A stretch of 30,428 bases of DNA from Acidaminobacter sp. (GTDB lineage Bacteria; Bacillota_A; Clostridia; Peptostreptococcales; Acidaminobacteraceae), in assembly GCA_009881125.1 (NCBI GenBank), contig WXFH01000239.1:1-30428 (forward strand), given 5' to 3'. Within the stretch, counting starts at the first letter, position 1, and every line of letters begins with the position of its first letter. The notes beneath the pieces are model-generated. The model was not told the origin of the DNA. It searched no databases and saw only the letters and a list, made by a program, of their open reading frames with translations. This document shows positions 1 to 7,646 of the stretch, in pieces. Both the position numbers and the translations under genes were made by a program.

Positions 1-57
1 TCGGGCTTGCACAAAGTTAAATTTGGCAATCAATCTGAAAAAATAGGACAAAACGAA

Positions 58-101
58 AACCACTTCAACGTCTAAATTTCAACGTTTGAAGTGGTTTTTT
101 T
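58..101 (+). terminator. Probable bidirectional rho-independent terminator
   Basis: The arms AACCACTTCAA (58-68) and TTGAAGTGGTT (86-96) form an 11-bp stem. The last two T of the right arm and the following bases give seven T in a row on the plus strand (95-101). On the minus strand the stem is followed by a T-rich tail as well, so it could stop transcription from either side. It probably separates the ABC operon from whatever lies left of the window. Confidence 0.65.
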
Positions 102-256
102 ACTTTAAAGTCCTAAACTCAGGACTCCGCAGGAGTTTCTGAGGCGCGCCCACCTGAGACTCACGGAAGTGGGAAGGCTGATCGCTTTTTAAAAGCACTG
201 AGGCGAATCTAAATTCTGACCTGCAGTTATTTGCTGTTTGATATGCTCAAAAACGC

Positions 257-296
257 AAAAAAGAAGATGACCCCTGCGTTTAAAGAGACCATCTTC
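257..296 (-). terminator. Terminator of the ABC-transporter operon
   Basis: On the minus strand GAAGATG (263-269) pairs with CATCTTC (290-296), and six T follow directly (complement of 257-262). It lies about 50 bases after the stop codon of the last permease gene. The loop is long (20 nt) and the stem is only 7 bp, so efficiency is uncertain. Confidence 0.6.
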
Positions 297-348
297 CCAA
301 GATAATGTTTTACAATATTGTGCCCTATAGAAATTTCTAATTGATAAG

Positions 349-1233
349 TTATTTGACGCCGCCCATAGTTAACCCTTGAACAAAATGCTTACGAATGGTA
401 AGAGACAACAGGAAGACAGGAATCATGACCAACAAGCCAACGGCCGACATGTATTCCCAGATTACGCCTCTTGGACCCAACGTATTCATCAAGCCAATAG
501 TCAGCGTCATTGAAGATGTCGTTCTCGAAAGGATCATGGCGTAAAGGAATTCATTCCATGCACCGACAAACACAAAGCCGGCGGTGGTGATGGCTCCGGG
601 AGCAATAAGTGGAAAAACAACGTGTCTTAACATTTGCAGCTGAGTGCAGCCATCTATCAATGCCGCTTCCTCAATTTCTTTTGGAAGGGCGTCCACAAAG
701 CCTTTAAGCAGCCATATGGCGTACGGCAAAGCAACTGATAAATTGACTGTAATGAGTGCTGCCTTAGTATCCAGCATACCCAAATTTCTGAACAGCATAT
801 AAAACGGCATAACTATGACTACGGCTGGAATAAACTGCGTCATGAGTATGTATACCAATAAACTGTTGCTGCCGCGAAATGTGTACCGGGAAAAAACATA
901 AGACGCCATTACTGCGAGAGGTATTGCAATGCCCACTGTAGCGAAAGAAATTATTATACTGTTTCGAAAGAGTGGTCCCACACTGTAAGGTGGCGCAATT
1001 ATAGTTCTGAAATTGTCGAGTGTCGGCTTAAACAAGAGACTTGTCGAATAGGCATCCGTGGAGCTCTTGAATGCGGTGAGAATGATCCAGACGATCGGGA
1101 ACAGAACAAACAAGAGCACCATTATTTGAAGCATTTTTTCCAAGATTATAAAAGCATAATTTTTTACAGAGATTCGAGACTTGGTTTTATGCATCACTCT
1201 AGTGTTCATTAATACCTTTTGCGGCGCTTCCAT
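349..1233 (-). CDS. Carbohydrate ABC transporter permease, MalG-type
   Basis: This is an inner-membrane permease of a CUT1-type (maltose/glycerol-phosphate-like) importer; it forms the translocation channel with the MalF-type partner encoded just upstream. The 294-residue protein is of normal length. It has a basic N-terminus, a first membrane segment at about residues 30-52, and five further hydrophobic stretches. The EAA loop that docks the ATPase reads EAALIDGCTQLQMLRHVVFP near residue 190. The ATG is preceded by AAGGAGG with a 7-base spacer, placed in the last codons of the partner gene, and only 2 bases separate the two genes, so translation is probably coupled. Substrate cannot be read from the sequence. 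The neighbouring hydrolases suggest a modified or nitrogen-containing sugar-like compound (inference). Confidence 0.93.
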   Translation of the reverse strand: MEAPQKVLMNTRVMHKTKSRISVKNYAFIILEKMLQIMVLLFVLFPIVWIILTAFKSSTDAYSTSLLFKPTLDNFRTIIAPPYSVGPLFRNSIIISFATVGIAIPLAVMASYVFSRYTFRGSNSLLVYILMTQFIPAVVIVMPFYMLFRNLGMLDTKAALITVNLSVALPYAIWLLKGFVDALPKEIEEAALIDGCTQLQMLRHVVFPLIAPGAITTAGFVFVGAWNEFLYAMILSRTTSSMTLTIGLMNTLGPRGVIWEYMSAVGLLVMIPVFLLSLTIRKHFVQGLTMGGVK

Positions 1234-1235
1234 AA

Positions 1236-2120
1236 CTACGCCTCCTTACCATTAAGAGTACGGACATATATTGACGCAATGATTGTCATCACAATTACCA
1301 GAGTCGTAGCCAAAGCGCCTGCATATCCCATATCCATAAAGCGAAATCCTGTCTGATAAATGAAGTAGTTGATTACTTGTGTCGATGAGCCAGGTCCGCC
1401 ACCTGTCATAGTTACGACTTGATCAAACATTTTAAGTGAAAAAATGGTTCTGAGTAAAGTGACTACCAAAATGACTGGCTTAAGCAAAGGCAGTGTAATA
1501 TGTATAAAGAGTTGAAAATTATTGGTCCCATCGAGTTTTGCCGCTTCAAATATTGAAGGTGAAATCGAGCCCAAGGCACCAAGAAACATTAAAGCAACCA
1601 GAGGTGCCCAGCCCCATACTTCGGACATTGCCAGCCAAAACAGAGCCCAAAAAGGATGATTCAACCACACCACGTTTTCTAAGAACGGGAAAATATATTT
1701 TATTGATCTGTCTAAAATGCCAAATGAAGGATTAAGCATAAATTTAAATGTAAAACCTTTGAGTGCAGGGCTTACTGCAAACGGAAAGATCAAAAACATT
1801 TTAATGACGGTATTCAATTTCCCGGATTTTTGAAGCAGCATTGCGATCCCGAGACCTATTCCAACTGACATGGAAACTGAAATCACAGTATATAGGGCAG
1901 TAGTACCAACGACCTCTTGAAATTTAGGATCGGCAAATCCACGGATAAAGTTATCAAAGCCTACGAATCCTAATGGTGCTGGCGATTCCCAAACCATCCA
2001 TCTTTGGAAGCCCAACCAAAATGAATACAGTATTGGATAGGTCGAAGTCAGTATTATCACTATCAGTGCAGGCAGCAAAATCAGATATTTCTTAATCGCT
2101 TTAGGTCGAAGCTCACTCAC
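1236..2120 (-). CDS. Carbohydrate ABC transporter permease, MalF/UgpA-type
   Basis: This is the first of the two permeases of the CUT1-type importer. The 294-residue protein has a membrane segment at about residues 12-35 and five more hydrophobic segments. Its EAA loop, EAAKLDGTNNFQLFIHITLP, lies near residue 195 and is the contact site for the ATPase. It lacks the large periplasmic loop of Escherichia coli MalF, as is usual in Firmicutes. The start is GTG at 2120, supported by GGAGG 7 bases upstream. A perfect 36-bp palindrome lies between this gene and the binding-protein gene. It is co-transcribed with the other transporter genes from the operator-controlled promoter near 5.3 kb (inference). 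Confidence 0.93.
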   Translation of the reverse strand: MSELRPKAIKKYLILLPALIVIILTSTYPILYSFWLGFQRWMVWESPAPLGFVGFDNFIRGFADPKFQEVVGTTALYTVISVSMSVGIGLGIAMLLQKSGKLNTVIKMFLIFPFAVSPALKGFTFKFMLNPSFGILDRSIKYIFPFLENVVWLNHPFWALFWLAMSEVWGWAPLVALMFLGALGSISPSIFEAAKLDGTNNFQLFIHITLPLLKPVILVVTLLRTIFSLKMFDQVVTMTGGGPGSSTQVINYFIYQTGFRFMDMGYAGALATTLVIVMTIIASIYVRTLNGKEA

Positions 2121-2207
2121 TTATGTACCTCCAATCAGAGATGCCTTGGTGCCAGAGTCCAATTATTGGACGTTTATGTTCTCTGTCAGTCATAAATTTC
2201 AATTGTT

Positions 2208-2243
2208 ATTTCAGTGAAGCACGGATCCGTGCTTCACTGAAAT
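2208..2243. repeat. Perfect 36-bp palindrome between binding-protein and permease genes
   Basis: The arms ATTTCAGTGAAGCACGGA and its exact reverse complement meet at 2225/2226 with no loop. On the minus strand, the direction of the operon, the stem is followed by AACAATTG rather than a T run. It therefore looks more like an mRNA-stabilising or partial-termination hairpin than a full terminator. Hairpins in this position are known to raise binding-protein levels above permease levels, as between malE and malF. That role here is inference. Confidence 0.7.
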
Positions 2244-2256
2244 TTTTGAATAGGTC

Positions 2257-3624
2257 TTATTTCTTATAGTAGCCTGCGCGCTCCATAATCCCTTTTACTT
2301 CTTCAGCAGCGCTGTCAAGTGATGCTTGAACCGGCTCACCGGAAGCCATTTTATTCATAGCGACTTCCAAAACACCTTGAACCTGCAGCCACATAGGCGT
2401 AATAGGCAGCGCTCTGGATGTCTTCAGAACTTCATAGGTAACTTTCTGCAAATCGTCATGAAGTGCGTTGATATCCGGATCCAACAGGTTTGATGAGTGC
2501 ATAGTCACAACAGTGCTGGTTTCAGGGCTGGATTTGTCCATAACCAGACGTTTTTCAACTTCTGCATTATTCATGAACTTCATATATTCCCAAGCAGCGT
2601 CTTTATGTTTGGAATCTTTTGAGATACTGACTGCAAAGTTTGTAGCGTAGTTGACGGATTCCTTTTGACCTGGATATACAGGTGCCGGAGCCATTGCAAT
2701 GTTGCCAAGTACACCTTCAACAGCTTGTGTAGGATCAGTCATGCTCTCATAACGCCAAGACCAAGTGACGTTCATTGCACTTCTTCCTTGAAGCAATTCG
2801 GTGACTGTTTCTCCCTCGGTCCAGGTGACTGCACCTTCAGGTATGATTTTATCCTTGAGTAAGAAATCGATATAGTCTTGAGTTGCTTCTACGCCTTCAG
2901 GGCTGTTAAAGACAGGCTCCCAATTTTCATTGAAGATATCTCCGCCTTTGCCCCACAACATTCCATACCAAACCATGAGATTCTGGCCATTACTAATGGT
3001 ATAAGGAAGCGCTGTGCCTTTAAATCCTTTTGCTTCTTCTACAGCTTTAGAAACCGTGACGAAATCATCCCAAGTTGCAGGCGGCTGTAATCCAAGCTCA
3101 TCAAAGATCGCTTTATTATAGAACAGAATAAGTCCGTTGCCGCGGTGAGGCATACCGTAAATATTATCTGTTCCAATCTTTACAGTTTGAAGGAAACCTT
3201 CCGGATAATCGCTCATATCAATATTGTCACGAGCAATATATTCATCTAAAGGCAAGAGATAGTTTTGCGCGCCTGCACCCCATGCATCAATCCAGACGAG
3301 CTGATCATATGTACCTGCACCTGCAGTGGCTTCAGTCATAAAAGTTTGTTGGAAAGCATCCCATGCCACATAATCCCATACTACGTTAATTCCTGTTAAT
3401 TCTGTGAATTCAGCCGTCATATTCTTAATCGCTAAAAATTGAGGAACAGTACCGGCAGTACTCAAGATTTTGATAGTTTCGCCTTCAAAAGGTTTCCCTG
3501 CCAGCAGATTATAATCAATATATTCCAATTCTTTCTCTGCAGCGACTTCAGGAGCGACTTGCGAACTACAACCAGTTAGAACTAAACTTAGAATGATAAA
3601 GATGACTAACAACTTTTTCGACAT
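2257..3624 (-). CDS. Extracellular solute-binding lipoprotein (family 1) of the CUT1 importer
   Basis: This substrate-capture protein is anchored to the outer face of the membrane. The N-terminus is a lipoprotein signal: a KK pair, a hydrophobic core and the lipobox LTGC with the modified cysteine at residue 19. The rest (455 residues in all) follows the family 1 sugar-binding pattern. It has an alternating-domain fold with a typical mid-protein phrase, YGMPHRGNGLILFYNKAIFD, at about 157-176, and many Trp residues in the likely ligand cleft. A strong AGGAGGGG lies 7 bases before the ATG. It is the second gene of the transporter operon, after the ATPase gene and before the permeases. The ligand is unknown; family members bind oligosaccharides, polyols or glycerol-phosphate-like compounds. 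Confidence 0.93.
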   Translation of the reverse strand: MSKKLLVIFIILSLVLTGCSSQVAPEVAAEKELEYIDYNLLAGKPFEGETIKILSTAGTVPQFLAIKNMTAEFTELTGINVVWDYVAWDAFQQTFMTEATAGAGTYDQLVWIDAWGAGAQNYLLPLDEYIARDNIDMSDYPEGFLQTVKIGTDNIYGMPHRGNGLILFYNKAIFDELGLQPPATWDDFVTVSKAVEEAKGFKGTALPYTISNGQNLMVWYGMLWGKGGDIFNENWEPVFNSPEGVEATQDYIDFLLKDKIIPEGAVTWTEGETVTELLQGRSAMNVTWSWRYESMTDPTQAVEGVLGNIAMAPAPVYPGQKESVNYATNFAVSISKDSKHKDAAWEYMKFMNNAEVEKRLVMDKSSPETSTVVTMHSSNLLDPDINALHDDLQKVTYEVLKTSRALPITPMWLQVQGVLEVAMNKMASGEPVQASLDSAAEEVKGIMERAGYYKK

Positions 3625-3834
3625 TACTTTTCCCCTCCTATGATCATTCTCTTACTCCCAAAATAATAGTTATTTCTCCACCTCTCTTCTAACCTGAATA
3701 AGATTCAGTTACTTTTCTGACTCAATTACCAATAAACCATTGTGCCTATGAACTGCCAAAGAATTGGACATGAGATCCTGGTTCAATCCAATTCTCTGAG
3801 GTTGAAAATTTGAGAAGACAATTTTAAAAGCTGA

Positions 3835-4944
3835 CTATCTCAGGCTAATGTTCTCTTCTGTTTCCAAATCAAAAATATGACATTTTGACATATCGAAGGA
3901 AAGTTCACACGGTTCACCGTGAGCAGCGTTGAATTCGCTGGTTAATTTCGCAAGAACCTTCTTATCATTAACCCGCAGACTCACAAAGGTTTCTGACCCC
4001 ATAGGTTCTGTGACTTCAACCCGAGCCATTACCCGGTTGCCTAAAGATTGATTCTGCACCCTTCTGGATTCATGAATGTCTTCAGGTCTGATTCCCATAA
4101 TGACTCTCTTATTTGAAAAAGACTTCATCTTTTCGGTCACTTTATCTTGATCAAGCACAAGTTTAAACTCGTCAATATTGAGACTCCACTCGCCCTGGTC
4201 AAAGACCAAAAGACTTTCAACAAAGTTCATATGAGGTGAACCTATAAATCCTGCGACGAACTTATTAACCGGCCGATTGTACAATTCCAACGGTGTATCA
4301 ACCTGCTGGAAAATACCATCCTTCATAACCGCGAGGCGGTCCCCCATAGTCATAGCCTCTGTCTGATCATGGGTAACATAAATCATTGTGGCTTTCAAAC
4401 GTTCATGAAGCATCTTAATCTCTGTTCTCATCTGTACTCTTAACTTCGCATCGAGATTGGAAAGTGGTTCATCCATGAGAAATACCTTGGGTTCTCTGAC
4501 GATCGCCCTGCCAAGCGCAACTCTCTGTCTTTGTCCACCTGACAGTTGAGCAGGTTTTCGATTCAAATACTCTTCTATGGAGAGCATTTTAGCAGCGACT
4601 TTAACTCTTTCATCAATTTCAGCCTTAGAATATTTACGCAATTTCAAAGCAAACGCCAAATTATCATAAATCTTCATATGTGGATACAAGGCGTAGTTTT
4701 GGAACACCATTGCTATATCGCGATCCTTTGGCTGAACATCATTGACGATCCGGCCGTCTATGTAAATATTGCCTTCAGAAATTTCCTCAAGTCCGGCTAT
4801 CATCCGAAGTGTTGTAGATTTACCACATCCCGACGGACCTACCAATATTAGAAACTCTTTATCCTTAATCTCTAAGGATTGGTTATCAACAACCAGGGTA
4901 TCGCCATATTTCTTGCTTATATTTTCCAAAACCACATTTGCCAT
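3835..4944 (-). CDS. ABC transporter ATP-binding protein, MalK/UgpC/MsmX-type
   Basis: This cytoplasmic ATPase energises the importer. At 369 residues it is full length for the sugar-importer class, which has a regulatory OB-fold (TOBE) domain after the nucleotide-binding domain. Walker A is GPSGCGKST (36-44). The signature LSGGQRQRVALGRAI is near 134-148, Walker B VFLMDEPLSNLDAKL near 154-168, and the H-loop VTHDQTEAMTMGD near 190-202. AGGAGG precedes the ATG. It is the first gene of the transporter operon. An operator-like palindrome lies 64 bases before its start, and a promoter/operator pair lies further upstream near 5.3 kb. ATPases of this type can serve several importers, but the shared operon points to the adjacent permeases. 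Confidence 0.95.
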   Translation of the reverse strand: MANVVLENISKKYGDTLVVDNQSLEIKDKEFLILVGPSGCGKSTTLRMIAGLEEISEGNIYIDGRIVNDVQPKDRDIAMVFQNYALYPHMKIYDNLAFALKLRKYSKAEIDERVKVAAKMLSIEEYLNRKPAQLSGGQRQRVALGRAIVREPKVFLMDEPLSNLDAKLRVQMRTEIKMLHERLKATMIYVTHDQTEAMTMGDRLAVMKDGIFQQVDTPLELYNRPVNKFVAGFIGSPHMNFVESLLVFDQGEWSLNIDEFKLVLDQDKVTEKMKSFSNKRVIMGIRPEDIHESRRVQNQSLGNRVMARVEVTEPMGSETFVSLRVNDKKVLAKLTSEFNAAHGEPCELSFDMSKCHIFDLETEENISLR

Positions 4945-5007
4945 TATTCTTGATACCTCCTAAGCTCAAATCAATCTTTCGAAAAAAAGATGTGGAGAGA
5001 ATGCTAT

Positions 5008-5019
5008 GCATGCGTATTC
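5008..5019. promoter_or_regulatory. Secondary LacI-type operator upstream of the ATPase gene
   Basis: GCATGCGTATTC matches the local consensus GAATACGTATTC at 10 of 12 positions. It lies in the long leader of the transporter operon, 64 bases before the ATPase start codon. It is probably a weaker auxiliary site for the cluster's LacI-family protein. Confidence 0.55.
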
Positions 5020-5282
5020 TTATTTGAGTCAAAAAAAACAATATTGCCCAATTAAAACAAATGGTCCCTTCGAGCCAAGTAGTTTGGTTCGTTTAATACC
5101 AAATCCTTAAGCTAAAGATCAATACTTAACGTTAAATCATAATATTTGATGGCATACTTCTCGGGGATCGTACCAATATGTAATATAATTTCGGTATTTC
5201 GATAACAAATTATGTGTTGTTAGCAATGCGTTTTCAATCTTTAATAAAAATCTTTGATTTAGAATAAAGTAACAACTTTTTT

Positions 5283-5294
5283 GAATACGTATTC
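5283..5294. promoter_or_regulatory. Primary LacI-type operator of the transporter operon
   Basis: GAATACGTATTC is a perfect 12-bp palindrome with the central CG step typical of LacI-family operators. It lies 9 bases downstream of the predicted -10 box (5304-5309) on the minus strand, so it covers the transcription start. Close copies occur at 5008, 10015 and 11265. Confidence 0.8.
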
Positions 5295-5303
5295 TCAATC
5301 ATC

Positions 5304-5332
5304 ATTATAATGCTTTTGTTTGGTTTAATCAA
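5304..5332 (-). promoter_or_regulatory. Sigma-A promoter for the ABC-transporter operon
   Basis: On the minus strand TTGATT (5327-5332) is followed after exactly 17 bases by TATAAT (5304-5309). The predicted start falls inside the operator palindrome, fitting simple repression. It begins about 50 bases after the nitrilase-family stop codon, so the transporter can be transcribed separately from the enzymes. Confidence 0.75.
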
Positions 5333-5377
5333 TATAATTATTACAATTTTCAGATAATTCAAACCGGTATAAATGGT

Positions 5378-6271
5378 TTAATCGTTGAAATTTGAATATA
5401 AATCAGGTCTAAAATCAGGTCTTCCCGTATATGGATTATTTTCAAAAATAGATCGCTTTGCCAAGGTTAAATCAATTTTTGAAACGTACATTCTCTCATA
5501 ATCACAATCTATATCCCCACCATAACAACTGCTATACGCAATTGTATCGTGACTGACAACTTGAGGTCCAAGAAGTATGCTGCCACCGCCAAAAGTATTC
5601 TTAAGATCCAGGCCAACCAGATTGGAACTTGCTATAAAAATATGGTTCATTAGGACACCACTTTTTAAGTAAGTCAAATAGCCCTCATGAAACGCGTCTT
5701 TTACAACGGATTCCCTGATCACAGCAGTGAGATTCAAATATAGGCGACAGCCTTTCCAGGCATAATACCGCATTAGTTCAGGAAAATGATAAGTGTCGTA
5801 ACATATTCCAATACCAATTGGTCCCCATGCCGTATGAAAAATAAAAGGTTTGTCACCTTTTACACACCATATATTTTCCTTGTCGTAAGGATGAATTTTC
5901 CGGTAGACACCAATAAATCCTTCCGGTCCCGCCACAGCAGCTGAGTTGAAGATGCGGCTGCCAACGTTCTCCCGTTCCGGCATGCCAAACACTGCATAGA
6001 TATTATGCTGTTTAGTCAGTTCGGAAATATAATCAGTAGCTTCTCCCGGAATAGTCTCTGCCAACTCAAGTTTGTCCTCATTCTTAACAGAGTCGTCAAT
6101 GTAGTAATCATAGCCTGTTAAGCTCATTTCGGGGAATAAGATCAGGTTCGCGCCTTGATGTGCCGCTTCCTCAACAAATTCTCCAATTCTCTTGAGATTT
6201 GCTGCTTTATCACCGGATTTTACACTGAAGTTGACAATTGCAACACTGATTTCCTGGCTAGGTTGTGTCAT
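5378..6271 (-). CDS. Carbon-nitrogen hydrolase (nitrilase superfamily)
   Basis: This is a cytoplasmic amidase or carbamoylase that hydrolyses a non-peptide C-N bond. The start is set at the ATG at 6271, which has AAGGAG 6 bases upstream. An in-frame ATG 11 codons earlier lacks a site. From this start the 297-residue protein shows the catalytic triad Glu48 (LILFPEMSLTGYD), Lys125 (VYRKIHP) and Cys157 (GIGICYDTYHFPE). It belongs with the N-carbamoyl-amino-acid/aliphatic-amide branches rather than true nitrilases, judging by the motif wording; the exact branch is not certain. It is separated from the SnoaL-like genes by a long hairpin and from the transporter by a promoter. It is likely the amide- or carbamoyl-cleaving step of the cluster's pathway (inference). 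Confidence 0.9.
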   Translation of the reverse strand: MTQPSQEISVAIVNFSVKSGDKAANLKRIGEFVEEAAHQGANLILFPEMSLTGYDYYIDDSVKNEDKLELAETIPGEATDYISELTKQHNIYAVFGMPERENVGSRIFNSAAVAGPEGFIGVYRKIHPYDKENIWCVKGDKPFIFHTAWGPIGIGICYDTYHFPELMRYYAWKGCRLYLNLTAVIRESVVKDAFHEGYLTYLKSGVLMNHIFIASSNLVGLDLKNTFGGGSILLGPQVVSHDTIAYSSCYGGDIDCDYERMYVSKIDLTLAKRSIFENNPYTGRPDFRPDLYSNFND

Positions 6272-6330
6272 ATTTTTCTCCTTAGATCCATAGAGATGAA
6301 TCACTGAACCGCTTCACCTGATTTTTATGT

Positions 6331-6421
6331 AAAAAAATAGGACAGCTTGGCGTTCATAATGTTCTATTTGCCAGTTGAAACAAATGGGTGACATTTTCTA
6401 TGAATGAACGCCTAAGCTGTC
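6331..6421 (-). terminator. Long-loop hairpin with U tail between SnoaL-like and nitrilase genes
   Basis: GACAGCTTGGCGTTCAT (6341-6357) pairs with ATGAACGCC (6404-6412) and AAGCTGTC (6414-6421), with one bulged base, giving a 17-bp stem around a 46-nt loop. The loop holds a smaller ATTTG/CAAAT stem. On the minus strand the stem is followed by CTATTTTTTTAC. It can act as a terminator or attenuator that lowers nitrilase expression. Alternatively the long imperfect inverted repeat is a small mobile-element relic. Confidence 0.6.
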
Positions 6422-6483
6422 TGAAGGGATTGACTATTCAATTGCATTTTGGTTGTTTTCCGCAGTTCTGATGATTGGTTAAA

Positions 6484-6996
6484 TTAATTGGTACTGCCCT
6501 GAGACAGAAACTTCTTGTATCCAAGCAGTCCCCATTCTTCGGTTATTTTCCATACGCCATCAATTTTCTTTACAGTGCATTCGCACATATTCATGATATT
6601 ATCCTGGCTGAGTTTTTTCCCGTTTGCTGGTCCATATTGACACGGCCCAGTGAACGTGCCCTCAGGATACGTCATTTGAATGAACTTAAATTCATCATCA
6701 CTGACCTTTGAGGCGTGAATCCCGGAAAAATTGATCCTCATATCCGGCAAGGTGTAGAGGCGTTCCAGAGTATGATGAACGACAGCATCAATCCCGGCAA
6801 TGTTCACACCATTTTCGCCATGAATGACTGTTTCATCTGTGTAATGGTCATAAATCAAACCGACTAATTTGTAATCCCAAATGCATTTTGTGTATGCGAC
6901 AAAAAATTCTTCCACATCAGCGGGCGTTTGCAGATCCGCTCGTTTGACTATGTCCAGCAATCTTTGAAATTCTTCTGTATTTCTCTTAGGCAACAT
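6484..6996 (-). CDS. SnoaL/NTF2-like protein, copy 1 of a tandem pair
   Basis: This is a small NTF2-fold protein of about 170 residues, the size of SnoaL-like cyclases, isomerases and ketosteroid-isomerase relatives. Key stretches are IWDYKLVGLIYDHYTDET near the N-terminus, a central QYGPANGKKL, and the closing VWKITEEWGLLG. The ATG at 6996 is chosen because six G residues, able to pair with CCUCC of 16S rRNA, lie 8 bases before it. The ATG five codons earlier (7011) has no such site. It shares the motif layout of the gene upstream, so the two arose by duplication. The NTF2 fold supports many functions; the catalytic residues are not obvious, and the reaction is unknown. Its place between a dehydrogenase and two hydrolases suggests an isomerase, dehydratase or ligand-binding role (inference). 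Confidence 0.8.
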   Translation of the reverse strand: MLPKRNTEEFQRLLDIVKRADLQTPADVEEFFVAYTKCIWDYKLVGLIYDHYTDETVIHGENGVNIAGIDAVVHHTLERLYTLPDMRINFSGIHASKVSDDEFKFIQMTYPEGTFTGPCQYGPANGKKLSQDNIMNMCECTVKKIDGVWKITEEWGLLGYKKFLSQGSTN

Positions 6997-7065
6997 ATCC
7001 CGGCCCCCCATTCGATAAAAGTCTTCACTGAAACCCTTGATGATAGGTTGTGACGTCTAAAGTAG

Positions 7066-7584
7066 TTAAGCTTCGTTTTTCAGCAACTTCTCAATGACTT
7101 CCTCGCTGCGAAGCGATACCTCTTCCGTTACCTTCCACCTATTATTGACTTTATGAATTTGGTAGACCGTTTGGCCCATAGAATTGCTCTCGTTCAGCTT
7201 ATTCCCAGTTGGTGGTCCATATTGGCTGGTTCCGGAGTTCGTTCCTTCAGCATAGGAGCGCTGGTAGACAGCGTAACCACCATCCTCAAGTGCTCTGCCA
7301 AAACTTTCAGTAATATGGACTCTCAAATTTGGAAATGCTGCCTGCATGGCTAAAAATTCAAGAACAACACTGTCAGGACCCGTGATCTTCTTGCCATACG
7401 CACCTTTATAAACTGCATTTTCATCATAATAGTCATAGATCAGCCCGAGTTGATTGTGGTTCCAAATGATTTTTGTCAGTGCGTCAGCAAATGCCACGGC
7501 CTCTTCTGTTGTGCTGATCTCAGATTTTTCAAGTACGCTTTCGATCTCTTTTCTTTCCAATACCATACTTGTGCATACATCCAT
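7066..7584 (-). CDS. SnoaL/NTF2-like protein, copy 2 of a tandem pair
   Basis: This 172-residue protein is a paralogue of the next gene downstream. Shared blocks are IWNHNQLGLIYDYYDENAVY, then QYGPPTGNKLNESNS, and RWKVTEEVSLR at the end. The start ATG at 7584 has AAGGAGG 9 bases upstream. The fold is that of NTF2/SnoaL-like small enzymes, such as polyketide cyclases and ketosteroid isomerase. A single such pocket often works as a homodimer, and here two different copies could form a heterodimer. The gene lies 62 bases after the dehydrogenase gene in the same direction and is probably co-transcribed from the operator-controlled promoter near 10.05 kb. Function is not assignable from sequence. 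Confidence 0.82.
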   Translation of the reverse strand: MDVCTSMVLERKEIESVLEKSEISTTEEAVAFADALTKIIWNHNQLGLIYDYYDENAVYKGAYGKKITGPDSVVLEFLAMQAAFPNLRVHITESFGRALEDGGYAVYQRSYAEGTNSGTSQYGPPTGNKLNESNSMGQTVYQIHKVNNRWKVTEEVSLRSEEVIEKLLKNEA

Positions 7585-7646
7585 GCGGCACAGCCTCCTT
7601 GTACGTTTGATGAATTATAGCTAAGTCTGTATACTCTCGACTGCTG

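Larger units (their letters stand above)
1..348. other. Non-coding left end of window
   Basis: No convincing gene is seen here. The stretch holds a strong hairpin at 58-101, a nested inverted repeat at 118-143 (CTCAG/CTGAG around ACTCC/GGAGT), and the U-tailed hairpin at 257-296 that most likely ends the ABC-transporter operon. The segment at about 110-230 is somewhat G+C-richer than its neighbours and structured, but it matches no RNA family that I recognise. Confidence 0.5.
4945..5377. other. Regulatory intergenic region of the transporter operon
   Basis: This 433-bp A+T-rich stretch has no credible ORF. It carries the predicted sigma-A promoter (5304-5332), the perfect operator palindrome at 5283-5294, and a second, less perfect copy at 5008-5019. 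The two operator centres are about 275 bp apart, which would allow repression by DNA looping. The leader RNA would be about 350 nt, unusually long, and may hold further control not recognised here. Confidence 0.6.

Noticed and set aside
38..6344. Shared 13-mer AAAAAATAGGACA at 38-50 and 6332-6344
   Set aside because: It is half poly-A, the flanks do not match, and a chance match in A+T-rich DNA is likely.
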